Under the pieces are notes generated by a model. It was given only the letters and a program-made list of their open reading frames with translations. It made no database searches and had not been told where the DNA came from. 53,383 bases of DNA, taken from Bacteroidales bacterium. Its GTDB lineage: Bacteria; Bacteroidota; Bacteroidia; Bacteroidales; VadinHA17. Positions 1-8,423 of this stretch are shown here, piece by piece; the stretch's first letter is position 1, and every line of letters begins with the position of its first letter. The position numbers were made by a program, and so were the translations under genes. The stretch covers positions 1 to 53,383 of the forward strand of contig SLNP01000045.1 of NCBI GenBank assembly GCA_007132995.1, in the 5' to 3' direction.

Positions 1-318
1 TCCTGGTGCGGTGACTGTCGCGATGCGAGTCAATATCTTACCCGGGCCTACAGTAAATATAGCGATATGGGGTTCACGATATACCAGGTCAGTCTCGACA
101 GCAGCCGTGAAGCCTGGCTCAGCGCTATTGAAGAAGATTATCTGGGTGAATGGATCCATGTCAGCGACCTCAAGTACTACAGCTCTGAGGTTGTATCTCT
201 CTATGACATTCAGTCCGTACCCTTTAACCTGCTTCTTGACCGTGACGGAAGGGTTATAGGGACAGGGCTTACAGGTGAGGATCTGCTGAACACCCTCGAA
301 ATATTTATGAATCAGTAA
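1..318 (+). CDS. Thioredoxin-fold (TlpA/ResA-like) protein, 5' end outside window
   Basis: The reading frame is already open at the first base and ends at a TAA at 316-318, so only the C-terminal 105 residues are present. The second to sixth codons read WCGDC, a thioredoxin-type CxxC motif, followed about 70 residues later by a cis-proline segment (SVPFNLLLD) and a GDGR-type turn typical of the fold. TlpA-family proteins in Bacteroidota are periplasmic thiol-disulfide oxidoreductases or lipoproteins. The missing N-terminus should hold the signal and perhaps a DUF4369 domain as in the next gene. A second TlpA-like gene follows 47 bp downstream on the same strand, so the two probably form an operon of paralogues. 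Substrate unknown. Confidence 0.85.
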   Translation, partial: SWCGDCRDASQYLTRAYSKYSDMGFTIYQVSLDSSREAWLSAIEEDYLGEWIHVSDLKYYSSEVVSLYDIQSVPFNLLLDRDGRVIGTGLTGEDLLNTLEIFMNQ

Positions 319-327
319 TAGTTGAAG

Positions 328-345
328 CTCTGCCTTCCGGCAGAG
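328..345 (+). other. Short hairpin between the two TlpA-like genes
   Basis: CTCTGCC, loop TTCC, GGCAGAG form a perfect 7-bp stem with a four-base loop, 10 bp after the stop of the first gene. There is no following T-run, so it is not a convincing intrinsic terminator. It could mark a processing site or reduce read-through into the next gene. Confidence 0.4.
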
Positions 346-365
346 TAATAACCCTGAAGAGTAAT

Positions 366-1529
366 ATGTTAAGAACTGCTATTATCATAGTTGTCATAGT
401 GTCGGCCGGATGCAGCCGGGGTCCCGTAGCACATATTGAGGGCTCAATAGAGCCTTCCGATCAAAAGTATCTGAAGGTTTGGCACATACCTGTCAGCACA
501 CCGAGACTTATTGACTCTCTGGAGGTCGACAAAGAGGGGCGATTCCGCGGCAGGTTGTCCCTTGCCGGCGAAGAACCGCATTTCTATCAGCTTGGCTACA
601 GCAGAGGTAACTTTATTAACCTGCTTCTCTCTCCGGGCGAGAGGGTGAACATCAGTTTCGATGGTGAGATGCCGGCCGACGGCTATACCATATCCGGATC
701 TGAAGGATCTGAAAAGGTACACCTGCTCGATAAAAAGCTTGCCGAAAGCAAGCGCCTTATAGATTCTCTGGTTCCAATATATGAAGAGGAGGTGCGCGAT
801 GCCCTGTTTGCAGAAGAGCCAGGCCCCGCAGAGCAGATGATGTACGATGTAATTGAGGGGCAGAGAGAGCATAATATCGGGTTTATACTCGACAACCTGA
901 GGTCTATGGCCTCAATAAAGGCGATGTACCAGATGTTTCATGAGGAGGCCTATGTTCTTGGTGAAGAGAAAGATCTTCAGATAATGCAGCTGCTTACCGA
1001 CACTTTATCTATGAAATACCCCTCATCGGCCAGGGTAAAGGCTATGGCCGACGACCTTGCAAGAGAGATAAACCTGATGCGTATGGGCCAGATGATCAGG
1101 GCCGCCGAAGAGATGGAACCTGTCGAAATAGATCCCAGCCTTCCCTCTTCAGACGGTACCACCATAGCCCTCTCCTCGTTAAGGGGGCGGTATGTACTGG
1201 TCAACTTCTGGAGCTTCCGCTCAGAAGAGGCGGTCAGGGAGAACCAACTTCTGGAGAGCCTCTACAACAGGTACCGGGCAAGTGGCTTGGAGATATACCA
1301 GATATCGATAGATGAGAGTCGTGATGAGTGGCAAAGGGTGGTCAACTTTGAAGATTTCCCATGGATAAGTGTGCATGATGCCGACGGCCCACGCTCCAGG
1401 CTAATTCAGCTTTACAACATAAGAGAGATACCGGTCTCTTTCCTTTACAACCCTCAGGGCGATATAATCGCATCTCACCTGAGAGGCAGGGAGGTAACCA
1501 TCAGGCTGAGTCAGATATTCGGAGACTAA
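366..1529 (+). CDS. DUF4369/TlpA-like lipoprotein with a degenerate thioredoxin domain
   Basis: 387 residues. The N-terminus (MLRTAIIIVVIVSAGCSRG) is a short hydrophobic stretch ending in Cys 16 with a lipobox-like SAGC, so this is probably an envelope lipoprotein. Residues about 20-125 resemble the DUF4369 beta domain that precedes AhpC/TSA-TlpA domains in Bacteroidota; the middle is helical. The C-terminal thioredoxin domain (about 255-387) keeps the beta1 strand (YVLVNFWS) and the cis-Pro segment (REIPVSFLYN), but the position of WCxxC reads WSFRSEEA. Both catalytic cysteines are absent, so ordinary disulfide chemistry is not possible. A binding or chaperone role beside the intact upstream paralogue is inference. 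Confidence 0.85.
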   Translation: MLRTAIIIVVIVSAGCSRGPVAHIEGSIEPSDQKYLKVWHIPVSTPRLIDSLEVDKEGRFRGRLSLAGEEPHFYQLGYSRGNFINLLLSPGERVNISFDGEMPADGYTISGSEGSEKVHLLDKKLAESKRLIDSLVPIYEEEVRDALFAEEPGPAEQMMYDVIEGQREHNIGFILDNLRSMASIKAMYQMFHEEAYVLGEEKDLQIMQLLTDTLSMKYPSSARVKAMADDLAREINLMRMGQMIRAAEEMEPVEIDPSLPSSDGTTIALSSLRGRYVLVNFWSFRSEEAVRENQLLESLYNRYRASGLEIYQISIDESRDEWQRVVNFEDFPWISVHDADGPRSRLIQLYNIREIPVSFLYNPQGDIIASHLRGREVTIRLSQIFGD

Positions 1530-1539
1530 AACTACAGTT

Positions 1540-2286
1540 GTGAAAGAGGGAGGCAAGGCATATTTCGCATCAGACTTTCATCTGGGACTCAGAGCCGGAG
1601 GCGATCCGTCCGAGAGAGAGCGGCGCGTGGTAAGCTGGCTTGAGAGATGTGCTGACGATGCCTCTTCGATATGGCTTCTTGGTGATATTTTCGATTTCTG
1701 GTGGGAGTACCGTCTGGTAGTACCAAAAGGGTTTACCCGTTTCCTGGGAGCCCTCTCACGCCTGACTGACTCAGGTATTACGGTACACTACCTTACCGGC
1801 AACCATGACATGTGGATGGGCGGCTATCTTGAAGATGAGTGTGGCGTAAGGGTGCGCCACGGCATTGTAAGAGAACAATTCAACGGCCACCGGTTCCTTC
1901 TCGCTCATGGCGAGGGGCTTGGCACCGGAGAGAGTCGCTACAGGCTACTGCTGGCACTCTTCCGCAACAGGTTTCTCAGAGCGCTCTACTCCTCTCTCCA
2001 TCCGCGCATTGGTGTTGCCATCGGTCACAGATGGTCGCTACGGAGCCGTCTGGGCCGGGGCGAGCACACCCCCTTTCTGGGGGCGGAGCATGAAGATCTG
2101 ATAAACTATTCCAAACTCTCTCTTGAGAGCGAACATACCGACTACTTCATCTACGGGCACCGCCATCTCGCTTTAATGCATCGGCTGGGTGAGAAGAGCA
2201 GAGTGGTACTGCTGGGTGACTGGATAGGAGGCGAATCGTATGCCGTCTGGAACGGCAAAGAGATAGAGCTTATTGGCGGCGATTAG
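1540..2286 (+). CDS. lpxH: UDP-2,3-diacylglucosamine diphosphatase (LpxH-type metallophosphoesterase)
   Basis: 248 residues from a GTG start 10 bp after the previous stop. Calcineurin-like phosphoesterase motifs occur in order: SDFHLG near residue 11, GDIFDFWWEY near 46, GNHDMW near 86, an LLAHGEG His motif near 125 and YGHRH near 205. The GDIFDFWWEY block and the family length match LpxH, which removes UMP from UDP-2,3-diacylglucosamine to give lipid X in lipid A synthesis at the inner face of the cytoplasmic membrane. Its stop overlaps the stop of the opposing gene by 4 bp (2283-2286), so there is no room for a dedicated terminator between them. A related phosphoesterase with another substrate is the main alternative. 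Confidence 0.88.
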   Translation: MKEGGKAYFASDFHLGLRAGGDPSERERRVVSWLERCADDASSIWLLGDIFDFWWEYRLVVPKGFTRFLGALSRLTDSGITVHYLTGNHDMWMGGYLEDECGVRVRHGIVREQFNGHRFLLAHGEGLGTGESRYRLLLALFRNRFLRALYSSLHPRIGVAIGHRWSLRSRLGRGEHTPFLGAEHEDLINYSKLSLESEHTDYFIYGHRHLALMHRLGEKSRVVLLGDWIGGESYAVWNGKEIELIGGD

Positions 2287-3404
2287 TGGGTCTGGTTATC
2301 ATCGACCTTTATTTCCAGAATGTAGTATGAGTAGTGGTCATTAACACGGTCAAAGCTATATATCAGCTCATTGCCTGATTTCCTGGCAATATCTATCAGC
2401 CCCATATTGCCGGTACTCTCGCTGTAGTCATCTTGCTGTGATAGTCTCTTGCGATACAGATCTTTAAGGCCCTTCCTGTCGTAGCTGTTAACCAGCTTTA
2501 TATTCTTTTCAAGAGGCGCAATATTGCCGTTTTCTATCAGATTGCCTGTTGTAATCACAAACTGCCCCTTCTCCATCTTGATTATCGCCACCGGCATACC
2601 ATACTTCTGTTCGGCACTCTTTCCGGCGCTGTATTTTGCGATATTCTCAAGCACCTCAACCAGTATACTGAATACCCGCCTCTGGGTTCCCGCGTTCACC
2701 TCCTCTTCACGCAGCTTGGTCTCGGTAAAGGAGAGCATCTCCTTACCCACATCGGGAGTTATATGATTTGACCATGCCATATATATATTGTTTCTGGCCA
2801 TAAGTCTCTCAAGGGTCATAACCGGCCGACCGTTAAACTTCCCCCCTCTCTCTCCCTGGTACTGCTTACCCTTTCCTGATGAATCGACAGTCTTGCTCAG
2901 TATATAATAGTGAAGCCTCTCGTTTATTTTAATAAAGTCGTAATCGATACGGTTACCTGTTTTTTTAGCCATCTCTATTAGGCCGAGTCCGGCTCCTCCC
3001 TTGCTGCTGATTTCAGAGGCATCGAGCATCTCCCGGTACACCTTCTTGATCTCTTCCGGTTTCAGGGCATTTATTCGCCGTAATTTTCTTCTTAACTCGG
3101 GAACCTCGGACGAATCCATAGCATTACCCGTCGTTACAGTATAGCCATCATCCGATTTGGTGTAGGCAACTATAGACATTGCGGCATAGATATTATCACC
3201 GGCATGTCTCGACATGTTTTGCAACGACTCAAGAACAAACATAAAGAGCCTCTTCCTGCCGACAAATCCGAAATCGGACCCCTCCATCTCCCTCTCAAGA
3301 AGTGTTAGCAGCGAAATAGAGTTCACGGTTGTAACAGCACCCCGGTACAGGAATACCAGGTCTCTCTTCGTCATTCTGTCCCTTATCTTTCTGGTCAGAT
3401 CCAT
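2283..3404 (-). CDS. Tandem-duplicated SiaB-like (GHKL-fold) kinase, DUF6272-like
   Basis: 373 residues, no signal or membrane segment. Two homologous halves are visible. Residues about 15-172 contain an N-box-like helix (ESLQNMSRHAG, 59-69), a VTTGN turn (90-94) and a Gly loop (GLGLIEMAKKTGN, 139-151). Residues about 203-368 repeat the order with EVLENIAKYSAG (250-261), ITTGN (284-288) and NMGLIDIARKSGN (333-345), then YYIL in both halves. This matches the SiaB/DUF6272 family, related to anti-sigma-factor kinases, which in Pseudomonas SiaB phosphorylates SiaC. A usual family member is one half of this length. The first half keeps a better Gly loop (GxGLGL) than the second (GNMGL), so one half may be the active kinase. 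A SiaC-like protein lies at 49814. Family assignment is from recall of motifs. Confidence 0.7.
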   Translation of the reverse strand: MDLTRKIRDRMTKRDLVFLYRGAVTTVNSISLLTLLEREMEGSDFGFVGRKRLFMFVLESLQNMSRHAGDNIYAAMSIVAYTKSDDGYTVTTGNAMDSSEVPELRRKLRRINALKPEEIKKVYREMLDASEISSKGGAGLGLIEMAKKTGNRIDYDFIKINERLHYYILSKTVDSSGKGKQYQGERGGKFNGRPVMTLERLMARNNIYMAWSNHITPDVGKEMLSFTETKLREEEVNAGTQRRVFSILVEVLENIAKYSAGKSAEQKYGMPVAIIKMEKGQFVITTGNLIENGNIAPLEKNIKLVNSYDRKGLKDLYRKRLSQQDDYSESTGNMGLIDIARKSGNELIYSFDRVNDHYSYYILEIKVDDNQTH

Positions 3405-3483
3405 TCAGGCAGGAGGGGTAATTATAAATATAGACTCTAAATATATGAAATATAAATGTGACCCCGAACCCATTTCCTCATTT

Positions 3484-5022
3484 TTATCCTGCCCACCCCT
3501 CCCTGTCGAGGCTTCGGTAGTTTATCGCCTCTGCTATGTGTGCAGATTCAATATTCGCAGCCCCCTCCATATCGGCAATTGTACGGGCCACCTTCAGGAT
3601 TCTGTCATATGCCCTTGCCGACAGGCCTCTCACCTCCATCGCATTTTTCATCAGGGCCGAAGCCTCAGGTCTAAGGGAGCAGTGCCGGCGCATAAGTGCC
3701 GGCGTCATCGAAGAGTTTGAGAGAATGTTACTCTCATCTGCGAACCTCTCCATCTGAATCCCGCGCACTTTGGCGACCCTCTCACTGATAGCCGTCGAGC
3801 TTTCGCCCCCCCTCCTCTCATGCAGCTTCTCATACTCTACCGGTATAACCTCAATATGCATATCGATACGGTCAAGAAGGGGGCCTGACAGCTTCCCAAG
3901 ATACCTGTATATAAGGCCGGGGTTACAGGAGCACTCTTTTGTTGGGTGGCTGAAGTAGCCGCAGGGGCAGGGGTTCATGCTGGCAATAAGCATGAAATTT
4001 GCCGGATAATCAACCGACAAGCGGGCCCGGGAGATGGTCACAACCCTCTCCTCGAGCGGCTGTCGCATCACCTCCAGCACCGACCTTTTAAACTCGGGCA
4101 GCTCATCGAGGAAGAGCACTCCGTTATGGGCCAGTGATATTTCGCCCGGTTGCGGGAACGACCCTCCCCCCACAAGTGCCACATCGCTTATAGTGTGATG
4201 AGGGCTTCTGAAAGGGCGGCTACGCATCAGAGAGCTGTTGTGTCCAAGCTTGCCGGCAACAGAGTGTATCCTTGTGGTCTCGAGAGCCTCCTCGAGCGTA
4301 AAAGGTGGCATTATGGTGGGAATTCGTTTGGCTATCATAGTCTTGCCCGACCCCGGGGGACCCACCATCACAAGATTATGAGAGCCGGCAACGGCCACCT
4401 CGAGTGCCCTTTTAACGCTCTCCTGTCCGTGAACATCGATAAAATCGATATTGCCATTTCCCGTTCCGGTCGTAGTTACCCCGTCGGTATCGGGTTTTGC
4501 AGGCGGAAAGTGGCGATATCCGTTAAGCAGGTCAGTGACATCGCGCAGGTTCTCCATCCCGTAAACATCTATACCGTCTACCACCGCAGCCTCGGCAGCA
4601 TTGGCAGCCGGCACAATTATAGAGCTGAAGCCATCGGCACGGGCCCGGAGGGCAAGCGACAACACACCCCTTACAGGCTTCACGGTTCCGTCAAGTGAGA
4701 GCTCGCCGGTAATCATAAACCTCCCATCTCCGAACCGGCCCACCTTTCCCTCTGCCAGTAGTATACCCACTGCCAGGGGGAGGTCGAAAGAGGCACCCTC
4801 CTTCCTGATACCGGCGGGAGCCAGGTTAATAACTACCTGCTTTCCGGGCCATCTGAAGCCGAGTGTTCTCAGCGCAGATTCTATGCGCTGCTGGCTCTCT
4901 TTAACCGCAACATCGGGAAGCCCGACCATAAAGAAGCGTACCCCCGGCGAGATATCGACCTCAACGGTAATGGTTACAGCATCTATTCCTGTAATGGCCC
5001 CGGTATAGGTCTTAGTCAGCAT
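3484..5022 (-). CDS. YifB/ComM family Mg-chelatase-like AAA ATPase
   Basis: 512 residues from the ATG at 5022 (a TTG nine bases upstream is less likely). The N-terminal ChlI/Lon-protease-like domain (about 1-170) has the LAPAGIRKEG and FDLPLAVG blocks. The AAA module has Walker A GPPGSGKT near 221-228 and Walker B LFLDELPEF, followed by the Cys-rich MNPCPCGYF insert and the C-terminal Mg-chelatase-like lid. ComM of gamma-proteobacteria is a branch-migration helicase that helps integrate donor DNA during transformation; a similar role here is inferred from the family. It overlaps the 3' end of lapA by 11 bp, so the two are cotranscribed. Confidence 0.93.
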   Translation of the reverse strand: MLTKTYTGAITGIDAVTITVEVDISPGVRFFMVGLPDVAVKESQQRIESALRTLGFRWPGKQVVINLAPAGIRKEGASFDLPLAVGILLAEGKVGRFGDGRFMITGELSLDGTVKPVRGVLSLALRARADGFSSIIVPAANAAEAAVVDGIDVYGMENLRDVTDLLNGYRHFPPAKPDTDGVTTTGTGNGNIDFIDVHGQESVKRALEVAVAGSHNLVMVGPPGSGKTMIAKRIPTIMPPFTLEEALETTRIHSVAGKLGHNSSLMRSRPFRSPHHTISDVALVGGGSFPQPGEISLAHNGVLFLDELPEFKRSVLEVMRQPLEERVVTISRARLSVDYPANFMLIASMNPCPCGYFSHPTKECSCNPGLIYRYLGKLSGPLLDRIDMHIEVIPVEYEKLHERRGGESSTAISERVAKVRGIQMERFADESNILSNSSMTPALMRRHCSLRPEASALMKNAMEVRGLSARAYDRILKVARTIADMEGAANIESAHIAEAINYRSLDREGWAG

Positions 5023-5260
5023 CGCCGTCAATATCTCCTTTGGTACTGCCTGCGGCGGTATTAAAAAGCTGTTTCATAAGGCTGAACAGCATTCCGCCTG
5101 TAAGCATACCCAGTATATAGAAGAGTATGATATAGACAGCTACCGGCATGGTGAGCCTCCAGTTAAAAAGCTTAAGTTCAAAAGCCTGCATATTCTGTAC
5201 ACTGAATACAACTATCACAATAAGCAGCAGCGCTGCGAAAAAGGTCTTTACATGCTTCAT
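5012..5260 (-). CDS. LapA-like (DUF1049) small membrane protein
   Basis: 82 residues with two hydrophobic segments, about 6-24 and 38-62, separated by a short polar loop containing FELKLFNWRL. This is the layout of the LapA/DUF1049 family, inner-membrane proteins which in E. coli (LapA/LapB) are linked to lipopolysaccharide assembly and control of LpxC. A short acidic tail ends the protein. It is the first gene of a lapA-yifB pair; no TAnnTTTG element was found in front of it. Confidence 0.75.
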   Translation of the reverse strand: MKHVKTFFAALLLIVIVVFSVQNMQAFELKLFNWRLTMPVAVYIILFYILGMLTGGMLFSLMKQLFNTAAGSTKGDIDGDAD

Positions 5261-5417
5261 ATCATACAGTTTTAGAATAAAGAGTGTTTTGCGACTACAT
5301 ATGCCAATATAGAGAAAAAAAGTGAGGTTGCAGAGGGCGGTGACAAAAAGAATATCCTCTGCAGCGCCGGGGTAAAGGCCCTTTGCTTCCCTTCAGCATA
5401 GGGAAAAATAAAATTAG

Positions 5418-5425
5418 TACCTTTG
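5418..5425 (+). promoter_or_regulatory. Bacteroidota -7 element (TACCTTTG)
   Basis: TACCTTTG fits the TAnnTTTG consensus and lies 15 bp before the ATG at 5441, predicting a leader of only a few bases. No TTG was found at the usual -33 spacing. It would drive the 5441-10406 run of genes. Confidence 0.4.
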
Positions 5426-5440
5426 CTGAAAATAAAAGTA

Positions 5441-5773
5441 ATGAGAATACCAGGACTATTCAGGCAATATAAACCCCGGGAATTCAAATACATACCCCGC
5501 TACTACGACCAGCAGAAAGAGGAGTTCGAAGAGCGGATAAGAAGAGCTGAAGAGGAGCTTCGCGCCAGTGGTGAACTATCCGATGATGACGGGAGTGACG
5601 GGTCATCAGAGACCGGCTCTGAAGAGGGAGGGTACAGATCAAAAATAAGGCGGGGGTCGTTCCAGCCAAAGATAAGGCCAAAGCAAGACAGGCTTAACCG
5701 ATACACCCCCGTAAGGCTGGCGGTAATACTCTTTATTCTCTTCCTTCTTGCCTACATATTCTGGCGTCTTTAA
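5441..5773 (+). CDS. Conserved small C-tail-anchored membrane protein
   Basis: 110 residues from ATG 5441; an in-frame TTG at 5423 lies inside the predicted promoter and is not preferred. The N-terminus (MRIPGLFRQYKPREFKYIPR) is a basic, aromatic block I associate with an uncharacterised Bacteroidota family. Then come a charged helix with many Glu/Arg, an acidic Ser/Gly/Asp linker, a basic patch and one C-terminal hydrophobic helix (about 90-108). The layout suggests a cytoplasmic domain anchored by its tail. It is the first gene before mutL (18 bp gap), but a repair role is not shown. Confidence 0.7.
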   Translation: MRIPGLFRQYKPREFKYIPRYYDQQKEEFEERIRRAEEELRASGELSDDDGSDGSSETGSEEGGYRSKIRRGSFQPKIRPKQDRLNRYTPVRLAVILFILFLLAYIFWRL

Positions 5774-5791
5774 TATCGTTTCTAAAGTAGT

Positions 5792-7588
5792 ATGTCAGAC
5801 ATCATCAAACTGCTTCCAGGCTCAGTAGCCAACCAAATTGCAGCAGGAGAGGTTATTCAACGCCCCGCCTCTGTTGTAAAAGAGCTGGTTGAGAATGCCG
5901 TTGATTCCGGTGCAACAGAGATAAAAGTTGTTATAACCGACTCGGGCAAGACAATGATACAGGTTGCAGACAACGGCTGCGGCATGTCACCCTCAGATGC
6001 CCTGCTAGCCTTCGAGCGTCACGCCACCTCGAAAATCAGCACCGCAGACGATCTCTTCGCTCTATCTACAAAAGGGTTCAGGGGTGAGGCTCTCGCCTCT
6101 ATAGCAGCAGTGGCGATGGTAGAGCTCAAGACTGCCAGGTGCGGAGATGAGTCAGGTACTCTGCTTACCCTGGCCGAGTCAGAGGTTAAATCCCGGCAGG
6201 CCTGCAGCCACACATCGGGCACGGTAATAACGGTTAAGAATCTCTTCTACAATGTCCCCGCCAGAAGGAAGTTCCTTAAGAAGGAGAGCACCGAATTACG
6301 GCATATTATTACCGAATTCCAGAAGATAGCCCTCTCCCATCCGGAAATAAGATTCAGGCTTGTTCACAATGATACAGAGCAGTACAATCTGCCGGCTGCC
6401 GGAAGGAAGCAGAGAATAGTAAACCTTTTCGGCCGTACCGTCGATGCCAGCCTTGTTCCCGTTTCATCAGAGACCAGCATAATCTCAATATCGGGTTTTG
6501 CCGGAAAGCCTGAGTTCGCACGCAAAAGGGGTGGAGAGCAGTTCTTCTTCATCAACAACCGCTACATGAGACATCCCTATTTCCACAAGGCGGTTACCGA
6601 GGCCTACAGCAGCATACTGCCTCCCGACTCTGTCCCCTCATACTTTATCTACCTGACTGCCGACCCCTGCACGATAGATGTCAATATTCATCCTACCAAG
6701 AGCGAGGTCAAGTTTGAAGATGAGAAGTCGATATGGAAGATACTGCATGCGGCTGTAAGGGAGTCGCTGGGAAGGTTTAACATATCACCCGCCATCGATT
6801 TCAAGGGGAGGGGACATGAGATAGATATTCCGATTATATCAGGCAGCAGCCACATGCCGGCTCCGCCAGATATAGAGACAGATAGCAGCTTCAATCCCTT
6901 CCATCAGGAGCAGAAGGGCAGGGAGGCCTATAGTGGCATACGATTCAGCAGCAGCAAGAGGGCTGCCTACGAAAGGTTGCTCTTCCCTGAAGAGAGCGAT
7001 GAGGTGAACTCCCCCCCCTCTCCCCTCACCAGAAGCTTCCTCAATTTAAAGAGCAGCTATATCATGACAGCTGTAAAGTCTGGCGTAATGGTAATAGATC
7101 AGCGCAGGGCACATGAGAGGATACTTTATGAAGAGCTTCTTGCCAGGCTGAGCTCAGATGAAAAGAGTTCGCAGACAACTGCCTTCCCGGTAACCATCGG
7201 GATGGGAAGAGAAGATGTGAGAGCCATCTCAGAGCTTCAGGAGAGCCTCAGGCTCGCAGGTTTTGAGATCGTTATAGGCTCAGAAACGGAGGTTACGGTA
7301 AAGGGTTATCCTGAAGGGGTAGGGAGCGGTGATATTGAGAGAATATTTCTTGACTTTGCCGGACATTACAGAGATGACGAAGCCGATCCGGACATGGGAG
7401 AGAGAGAGATGGTAGCAAAGGCGCTCGCCGCTGCATCGGCCATTCCCTACGGCAGAAGCCTGCTGCAGAGCGAAATGGAAGAGCTCTTCGACAGGCTGTT
7501 TGCATGCAGACTTCCAAACTACTCACCCTCCGGAAAGCCCGTAGTTGTAATTGTGCCCACCGGAGAGATAGAGCAGAGGTTCAGATAG
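5792..7588 (+). CDS. mutL: DNA mismatch repair protein MutL
   Basis: 598 residues. The GHKL ATPase motifs are clear at the N-terminus: IAAGEVIQRPASVVKELVEN, DNGCGM, FERHATSKI and GFRGEALASI, followed by the NIHPTKSEVKFEDE block of the transducer domain. A variable linker (about 345-420) leads to the C-terminal dimerisation domain. There the endonuclease-type motif reads DQRRAHERILYE (D436-E447), with Arg 438 where family members have DQH. MutL couples MutS mismatch recognition to strand incision. It is the second gene of the run starting at 5441; the next gene begins 91 bp downstream. Confidence 0.97.
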   Translation: MSDIIKLLPGSVANQIAAGEVIQRPASVVKELVENAVDSGATEIKVVITDSGKTMIQVADNGCGMSPSDALLAFERHATSKISTADDLFALSTKGFRGEALASIAAVAMVELKTARCGDESGTLLTLAESEVKSRQACSHTSGTVITVKNLFYNVPARRKFLKKESTELRHIITEFQKIALSHPEIRFRLVHNDTEQYNLPAAGRKQRIVNLFGRTVDASLVPVSSETSIISISGFAGKPEFARKRGGEQFFFINNRYMRHPYFHKAVTEAYSSILPPDSVPSYFIYLTADPCTIDVNIHPTKSEVKFEDEKSIWKILHAAVRESLGRFNISPAIDFKGRGHEIDIPIISGSSHMPAPPDIETDSSFNPFHQEQKGREAYSGIRFSSSKRAAYERLLFPEESDEVNSPPSPLTRSFLNLKSSYIMTAVKSGVMVIDQRRAHERILYEELLARLSSDEKSSQTTAFPVTIGMGREDVRAISELQESLRLAGFEIVIGSETEVTVKGYPEGVGSGDIERIFLDFAGHYRDDEADPDMGEREMVAKALAAASAIPYGRSLLQSEMEELFDRLFACRLPNYSPSGKPVVVIVPTGEIEQRFR

Positions 7589-7679
7589 GAAGAGGTGATG
7601 CCATTTTGGCTATATCAGGTAAAGAGGGTATCTTTTGGCCCTGAAATTGCGCATAAAAACGACCTAAAAAAGAAGAGGT

Positions 7680-8423
7680 ATGGCAGCACTACCTAGAGGT
7701 TTTATGGGGCTCACCCCGGTAGTAAAAAACCTTATAATGATAAATCTCTTTATGTTTCTTGCAACCATTACGGTGCAGAATGTGGCAGAGATACGACTGA
7801 GTCAGGTTCTCGGGCTACACTTCCCCGCTTCAGAGATGTTCAGGCCATACCAGACTGTCACCCACATCTTTATGCATGGAGGCTTCGCTCATCTCTTTAT
7901 GAACATGTTCGTGCTCTTCATGTTTGGCCGTATGCTTGAGTATGTATGGGGTCCGAAAAGATTCTTCACCTTCTACATGGTGTGCGGTCTGGGTGCCGCG
8001 CTCGTTCATCTGGGTGTAATTGCCATTCAGTACAACAGGGTAATGGCCGAGATAACCCCGGTACAGCTTCAGGGGGTGCTCGATCATGGCAGAGATTACT
8101 TCAACAACAATATGGTTTTCAGCGATCCGGTCATGAAGAGGCTGCAGTTGATTCTCTATACCCCCACCGTAGGTGCCTCGGGCGCCATTTTCGGGCTTCT
8201 GATGGCTTACGGCATGCTGTTCCCCAACACTCAGATCATGCTTCTCTTCCCCCCAATACCGATGAAGGCCAAGTACTTTGTGCTGGCACTGATAGGGTTG
8301 GAACTCTATCTGGCCGTTACCCGCCCCGGCAGCAATATTGCCCATGCGGCACATCTCGGAGGCATGCTTTTTGGTTACCTTCTTCTGCGCATATGGAAAA
8401 AAACCAGTAAAACACTCTACTGA
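7680..8423 (+). CDS. Rhomboid family intramembrane serine protease (first of two)
   Basis: 247 residues with about six hydrophobic segments. Rhomboid hallmarks are HGGFAHLFMNM after the second segment, the nucleophile motif VGASGAIFG (Ser 167) and the catalytic His in AHAAHLGG (His 225). These proteases cleave transmembrane segments of other membrane proteins; the substrates here are unknown. The insert of about 40 residues between the early helices (after GLGAALVHLG) is longer than in minimal rhomboids. The stop overlaps the next start as TGATG, so the two rhomboids are translationally coupled. Confidence 0.93.
   Translation: MAALPRGFMGLTPVVKNLIMINLFMFLATITVQNVAEIRLSQVLGLHFPASEMFRPYQTVTHIFMHGGFAHLFMNMFVLFMFGRMLEYVWGPKRFFTFYMVCGLGAALVHLGVIAIQYNRVMAEITPVQLQGVLDHGRDYFNNNMVFSDPVMKRLQLILYTPTVGASGAIFGLLMAYGMLFPNTQIMLLFPPIPMKAKYFVLALIGLELYLAVTRPGSNIAHAAHLGGMLFGYLLLRIWKKTSKTLY

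Noticed and set aside
5272..5493. 73-codon minus-strand frame
   Set aside because: It overlaps the promoter and start of the conserved 5441 gene on the other strand and has no recognisable features.
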